DNA of 26,759 nucleotides, from IMG/VR virus record IMGVR_UViG_3300023174_002593, positions 1-26,759 of that record. The stretch is one strand, 5' to 3'. Source of the stretch: a virus. Shown here in pieces: positions 23,166 through 26,759 of the stretch (position 1 is the stretch's first letter; each line of letters begins with the position of its first letter). A program made the translations under genes and the position numbers. The notes beneath the pieces were generated by a model. It worked only from the letters and a program-made list of their open reading frames with translations. It was not told the origin of the DNA and did no database searches.

Positions 23166-24187
23166 CATTCACCTTTTTGTTTAAATGCTAACTCAGCCTC
23201 ATAATCATACTTAGGTTGTAATTCTTTAGATTTTCTGTTTGGAAAACCTCGTTTGCCTTTCGTTATTGGAGGGATTGATTCACCTGAAGCGTCATCAATT
23301 ATAATAGGTTCTTCTACAGGTTCTTTTTCTTCAATCTCAGTAATGTTTTCTTTTTCAATTTTAATAACATTATTAGCCAATTGTTCTTGTTCTGTAAATA
23401 CAGGAATATCTATTGCTGTATTTGCCTTTTCTTCTTTTTTCTTCCAGAATTTTTTGTGTAATTTAAAACTTTCTGTTTCAGGTGTCAAAGCAACGACAGT
23501 ATCATCTTTAACAACTGGTTTACCACTTCTCTGTTGCATTGACATATTTGCTGCTATCAATAATAACACAGCTAGCGGGTCAAATACAACCATGATTAAC
23601 ATGATTACCAAACGAACTGCCTTATCAATGGCATTGGTATCATCTGTACCATATATCATATCACCAATATATTTGATAGGACCAACTTCTGCCACAAGTT
23701 TATTTTCTTCTTTTAATAATGGTAATTTTCGTTTATTGATATCAGCCAATTCTTTTTGTGTTTGTTGAATTTGCCTATCTACGCTGGCAGATGCCGTTTC
23801 AGGATTACCAGCACGTTTCAGTAAATATTCTAATCGCTCATTGGCAATCTTTTCTTGTTGTTTGAGTGTTCTGATTTCAACAGAATTGGCACCGGCTTCT
23901 AGTGTGGAATCAATATGTGCTTTGGATAAGAAACCAAAAATACCCATACTTGTAATTACCATTAATATTACTACGGCAGATGTCAAGTATGATTTTAATA
24001 AAAGTGGGCAGGTTTTCCAATTACGATACAGCCATGATGCAGTAACTAATTTGCTCATTTCAAGAACCGAGCCCATGAAAACGATTGGCCAAAATGCGCC
24101 TGTAAAGATTGCAGCCAAACCAATAATGGAATAATAGGCTGCAATGCCTGATAATAGTAGTGCTGATAAAAATGTTAACATAATCAT
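23165..24187 (-). CDS. Four-helix membrane protein with coiled coil
   Basis: A 340-residue protein of unknown function. I chose the ATG at 24187 because GGAGGA lies 9 bases upstream and it forms an ATGA overlap with gp43; a longer frame to 24238 re-reads the end of gp43. Hydrophobic segments at about 1-21, 22-41, 67-88 and 190-214 are likely transmembrane. Residues about 98-165 are Gln/Glu/Lys-rich and predict a coiled coil, and the last 110 are charged and probably cytoplasmic. VFDPLAVLLLIAANMS near 201-216 recalls uncharacterised membrane proteins of aquatic T4-like phages. Its place between polymerase and recombinase suggests early or middle expression, so a lysis role is less likely than membrane anchoring of replication or exclusion of other phages. 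No family function is known to me. Confidence 0.75.
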   Translation of the reverse strand: MIMLTFLSALLLSGIAAYYSIIGLAAIFTGAFWPIVFMGSVLEMSKLVTASWLYRNWKTCPLLLKSYLTSAVVILMVITSMGIFGFLSKAHIDSTLEAGANSVEIRTLKQQEKIANERLEYLLKRAGNPETASASVDRQIQQTQKELADINKRKLPLLKEENKLVAEVGPIKYIGDMIYGTDDTNAIDKAVRLVIMLIMVVFDPLAVLLLIAANMSMQQRSGKPVVKDDTVVALTPETESFKLHKKFWKKKEEKANTAIDIPVFTEQEQLANNVIKIEKENITEIEEKEPVEEPIIIDDASGESIPPITKGKRGFPNRKSKELQPKYDYEAELAFKQKGE

Positions 24188-26724
24188 GAGAAAAAGTCCT
24201 CCAATGTGCTTACCTTTTCTGTCGACCAACCCATACAATCTAAAATAACTTTGATTGGTTCTAAGAAAGCTTTATCGAATTGCATGTCATAGTCGATATA
24301 GTCATGCAAACCTAATTCTTTTGGTAATCGTGAAGGATACGAAATGACTGTATCTTTAAAATGATTTGGCATTTTCAAGTATGTAAACTTGACCTTCTCG
24401 CCTTCTTGAATGAGTGGATATTTTTTGGTAAGATTATTCTGATTTAAAAAGTTATTATATAAAATTGCACCTTTTACATGAATTGGTGTTCCCAATTTAT
24501 ATAAAGTGGCTGCATCTGAATATTTATTCAAACCATTAAGACCACGAGGGAAAGATATTTCTTCTGGTGGTAGTTTACGAAAGTCATCTCTAAACTTGGC
24601 AATAAAATTATGTATGTCATTTTCTGTACCAGACATCATTATTTTAATGGCCTCTTTCATCTTCTCACGAATTGAAGATGGTGTTGAGGACTTAATCATT
24701 TCTAAACCCATCACTTTCATGTATGGTTCTTTATATGATACTCCTTCATTATTAAAAATGTTTAGAATATATCGTTTCTTGGCTGTCCATAATCCTTTGT
24801 TAGATAACGCCTCTCGTTTCATCTCCATTTTCTGCGAATAAGCATTAACGTAATCCGCAAGTTCTTGATAGGAAACATCAATAAACGGTTGAATTTTATC
24901 ATCACATACTTTATCCATGAATGTAATGATGTTGTTTGTATCAACGTTTCTATCACCGTAAACTTTATTAACCAATCCTCCAAGACGTAAATAAATCGAA
25001 TCAGTATCGCTCGCAATAACGTAGTCATCATTTTTAGTGTCCAACAATTTGTTCATGTATTGATTTAGTTTATTTTCAATCCAACGTATGCTTAATTGTC
25101 CAGCAGTAGTAACAGCAAGGGCCATACGTAAATCATAAAAACGAAAATATTGACTACCGAGAGCACCGTAAGCAGAATTAAGGGAAACTTTCTTCGCCAA
25201 TTGAATGTTGTTGTATTTGGCAATTCGTTTTTCGATTGCGTATTTTTTGGAATCATCCGTTTCATTTTCATACTCCTGTTTTGCTTGAAGCATCAGATTC
25301 TTAAATTTCTTTCTATCCGTATACATTTCTTCCATCATCTTTGGCAAGAAACCTTGAATGTCGGTACGAAAGAATTGTCCGTTAGGTGTTAGTGTTGCAT
25401 TTTTTAGTTTAGATGTATCAACTTCTTTCTTTAGAAGTTTATCAACAAAAACACCTTGTGAAATAATCTCACACATTTCTTCTGTATAGTTTTGTGGTTC
25501 AATTAGTGTTTCAGGTGAGATATTATACTGCATCATCAAATGTGGATACAGAGAGTTCAGGTCGAATGAAGCAACCCAATCGTGTGAACCAACTTGTGGA
25601 TCTTTAACATAGGCACCTTCAAATGCCGAATCTTTATCTTTAACTATTCTTGGTGGTACAATAATACCTTTCTCAAACAAATAAGAATATGTTAGGGAAT
25701 CCCACATACGAGTTTGTGCAAACACATCTTCAAAGTTTGATTTGGTATCATAGGCAAGAGTTACAGCCAACTCAACCAATTTCAACTTATCTTCAAGTTT
25801 AATAATGAGTTCAACGTCTTTAATGTTATACTCAATAAACTTCTGAAAATTTAAACGATATAGAGCATTAAGGTTATCATACTCATCATAATCTAACTTA
25901 CCTTCACCAAGTTCTACTTGTGCAATGTTATCCAAACGATATGATTCTTGTGACTTGCCGCCAGGTGCGTACCATTTGTATAGTTCGATATAATCAAGCG
26001 ACGATACGCCAACAAGTGTATAATCAATCAACTGCCGATTGTTTACATATGCTTTGCGTTCTGTGATATAATTCCATGGTGATAGTTTCTTGGTTTCTTC
26101 TTCACCTAGAATTTTACGAAAACGATTAACGAGATATGGTATATCAAAGAACTTGGTGTTCCAACCAGTTACGATATCTGGATACTTATCTTTCCAGAAT
26201 TCTAAAAACTTCTTACAGAGATTGTATTCATCTTTGCAACGAATATAGATTTCACCTTCTTGGACTTGATACTCGCCACAACCAAATACGATTGGTTGGC
26301 TGTTAGTGAATTTTAAACAGATTGCTGTGATTGGTTCGTTTGCTTGATATGGATCAGGAAATCCATTCTCTGAACCAACCTCAATATCGATTACAGCAAC
26401 AGATACTTTTTCGTAATCGTAGTCGACCATACCGGTATGTTGGTCAGCAATAAAGGCATATTCAAATCGAGTTTGGCCACAAATCTTAGGGGCCCCAGAC
26501 ACATCTTCAAATTGTTTGATGTAATCTCTTGCCGCTTTGACAGAGGCAAATTTTTTCTTATCAAGATAATCACCATCGAGTGAAGTGTAGTTTGTTATTT
26601 TTTTGGAAGGTATAAAAAGTGAAGGAGAATAATTTATTTTATCCTTCACTCTTTTACCATTTTGAATGCCTCGATATAATATGTTGTTACCAAAACATTG
26701 AACATTTGTATAGAAATTACTCAA
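24184..26724 (-). CDS. 43: DNA polymerase gp43 (family B)
   Basis: An 846-residue homologue of T4/RB69 gp43 (about 900). Exonuclease motifs: DIE at 113-115, NTKFFD at 189-194 and YNIKD at 299-303. Polymerase motifs: A, SFDLNSLYP at 386-394 (Asp388); B, KKVSLNSAYG at 511-520; C, DTDS at 573-576. KKRY at 649-652 is followed by the T4-like KVMGLEMIKSSTP. The C-terminal TLEDFFS resembles the sliding-clamp (gp45) binding tail of T4. The start codon appears to be TTG at 26724: SNFYTN aligns with T4 KEFYIS right after the start, and AGG lies 8 bases upstream. The frame stays open to the window edge (no stop, no ATG in 35 bases), so a start beyond the edge is not strictly excluded. Confidence 0.95.
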   Translation of the reverse strand: MSNFYTNVQCFGNNILYRGIQNGKRVKDKINYSPSLFIPSKKITNYTSLDGDYLDKKKFASVKAARDYIKQFEDVSGAPKICGQTRFEYAFIADQHTGMVDYDYEKVSVAVIDIEVGSENGFPDPYQANEPITAICLKFTNSQPIVFGCGEYQVQEGEIYIRCKDEYNLCKKFLEFWKDKYPDIVTGWNTKFFDIPYLVNRFRKILGEEETKKLSPWNYITERKAYVNNRQLIDYTLVGVSSLDYIELYKWYAPGGKSQESYRLDNIAQVELGEGKLDYDEYDNLNALYRLNFQKFIEYNIKDVELIIKLEDKLKLVELAVTLAYDTKSNFEDVFAQTRMWDSLTYSYLFEKGIIVPPRIVKDKDSAFEGAYVKDPQVGSHDWVASFDLNSLYPHLMMQYNISPETLIEPQNYTEEMCEIISQGVFVDKLLKKEVDTSKLKNATLTPNGQFFRTDIQGFLPKMMEEMYTDRKKFKNLMLQAKQEYENETDDSKKYAIEKRIAKYNNIQLAKKVSLNSAYGALGSQYFRFYDLRMALAVTTAGQLSIRWIENKLNQYMNKLLDTKNDDYVIASDTDSIYLRLGGLVNKVYGDRNVDTNNIITFMDKVCDDKIQPFIDVSYQELADYVNAYSQKMEMKREALSNKGLWTAKKRYILNIFNNEGVSYKEPYMKVMGLEMIKSSTPSSIREKMKEAIKIMMSGTENDIHNFIAKFRDDFRKLPPEEISFPRGLNGLNKYSDAATLYKLGTPIHVKGAILYNNFLNQNNLTKKYPLIQEGEKVKFTYLKMPNHFKDTVISYPSRLPKELGLHDYIDYDMQFDKAFLEPIKVILDCMGWSTEKVSTLEDFFS

Positions 26725-26759
26725 ATTTAACCTGTGATGATTTGTTGTTTTGCTACCAC
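26725..26759 (-). promoter_or_regulatory. Leader of gp43 with weak ribosome site
   Basis: The minus strand carries CACAGGTTAAAT immediately before the TTG. It resembles the leaders before 17099 (AGAGGTTAAATTATG) and 11165 (GGAGTTAAATTATG). This supports the TTG as the functional start. In T4, gene 43 translation is self-repressed by gp43 binding a hairpin at the start; no clear hairpin fits in these 35 bases. Confidence 0.35.

Noticed and set aside
23253-23768. 171-codon plus-strand ORF with Ser/Val/Ile-rich product
   Set aside because: Antisense to the coiled-coil membrane protein, which has a strong start and coupled neighbours; no plus-strand promoter or ribosome site.
1-26759. tRNA genes, CRISPR arrays, insertion sequences
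   Set aside because: Intergenic space is almost absent; no cloverleaf, spaced direct repeats, transposase or terminal inverted repeats were seen by eye. A tRNA scan would be decisive.

Overview
The window is a gene-dense, AT-rich stretch of a T4-like myovirus genome. Every gene I accept is on the minus strand, so transcription runs from high to low coordinates. DNA polymerase gp43, UvsX and helicase gp41 are all recognisable, in T4-like order, and an exact T4-type late promoter (TATAAATA) is present. The small conserved proteins, a DUF6321-type protein and the phage-borne sugar genes resemble aquatic (marine or freshwater) T4-like phages. The host cannot be read from the sequence.

Layout in transcription order. 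(1) 26.7-19.1 kb, replication and recombination: gp43 (apparent TTG start), a four-helix membrane protein, UvsX, a small Cys-motif protein, a small acidic protein, gp41, and a protein resembling DUF4338. (2) 19.06-17.1 kb: a very AT-rich, poorly recognised 556-aa protein with nuclease-like motifs, then a small conserved phage protein. (3) 17.1-5.55 kb: a tightly packed 13-gene carbohydrate cassette. It holds a 4,6-dehydratase, a 3-dehydrase with His in place of the PLP lysine, a sugar C-methyltransferase, an SDR reductase/epimerase, a hexapeptide acetyltransferase, a TylF-type methyltransferase, and seven known or probable glycosyltransferases. Together these could make and attach an unusual deoxysugar. 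(4) The only sizeable intergenic gap (5428-5549) carries the late promoter. (5) 5.43-0 kb, late module: a ligase-like nucleotidyltransferase, a fused nucleotidylyltransferase/P-loop kinase, a DUF6321-type basic protein, a large low-complexity protein with EF-hand-like loops, and a gene cut by the window edge.

The most interesting signal is in the late module. Its first three proteins begin with the pattern M-x-x-F-x-x-x-(L/I)-x-E. This matches the T4 capsid-targeting sequence (MKTYQEFIAE) and places an (L/I)-x-E prohead-protease site at residues 8-10. My inference is that a ligase-like enzyme, a nucleotidylyltransferase/kinase and a basic protein are packaged inside the head and delivered with the DNA, possibly to repair nucleic acid or rebuild a cofactor against host defence.

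Genes overlap by a few bases (ATGA, TAATG) almost throughout, which suggests translational coupling. No tRNA, rRNA, CRISPR array, insertion sequence or convincing intrinsic terminator was seen. No stretch over 300 bases lacks a gene.
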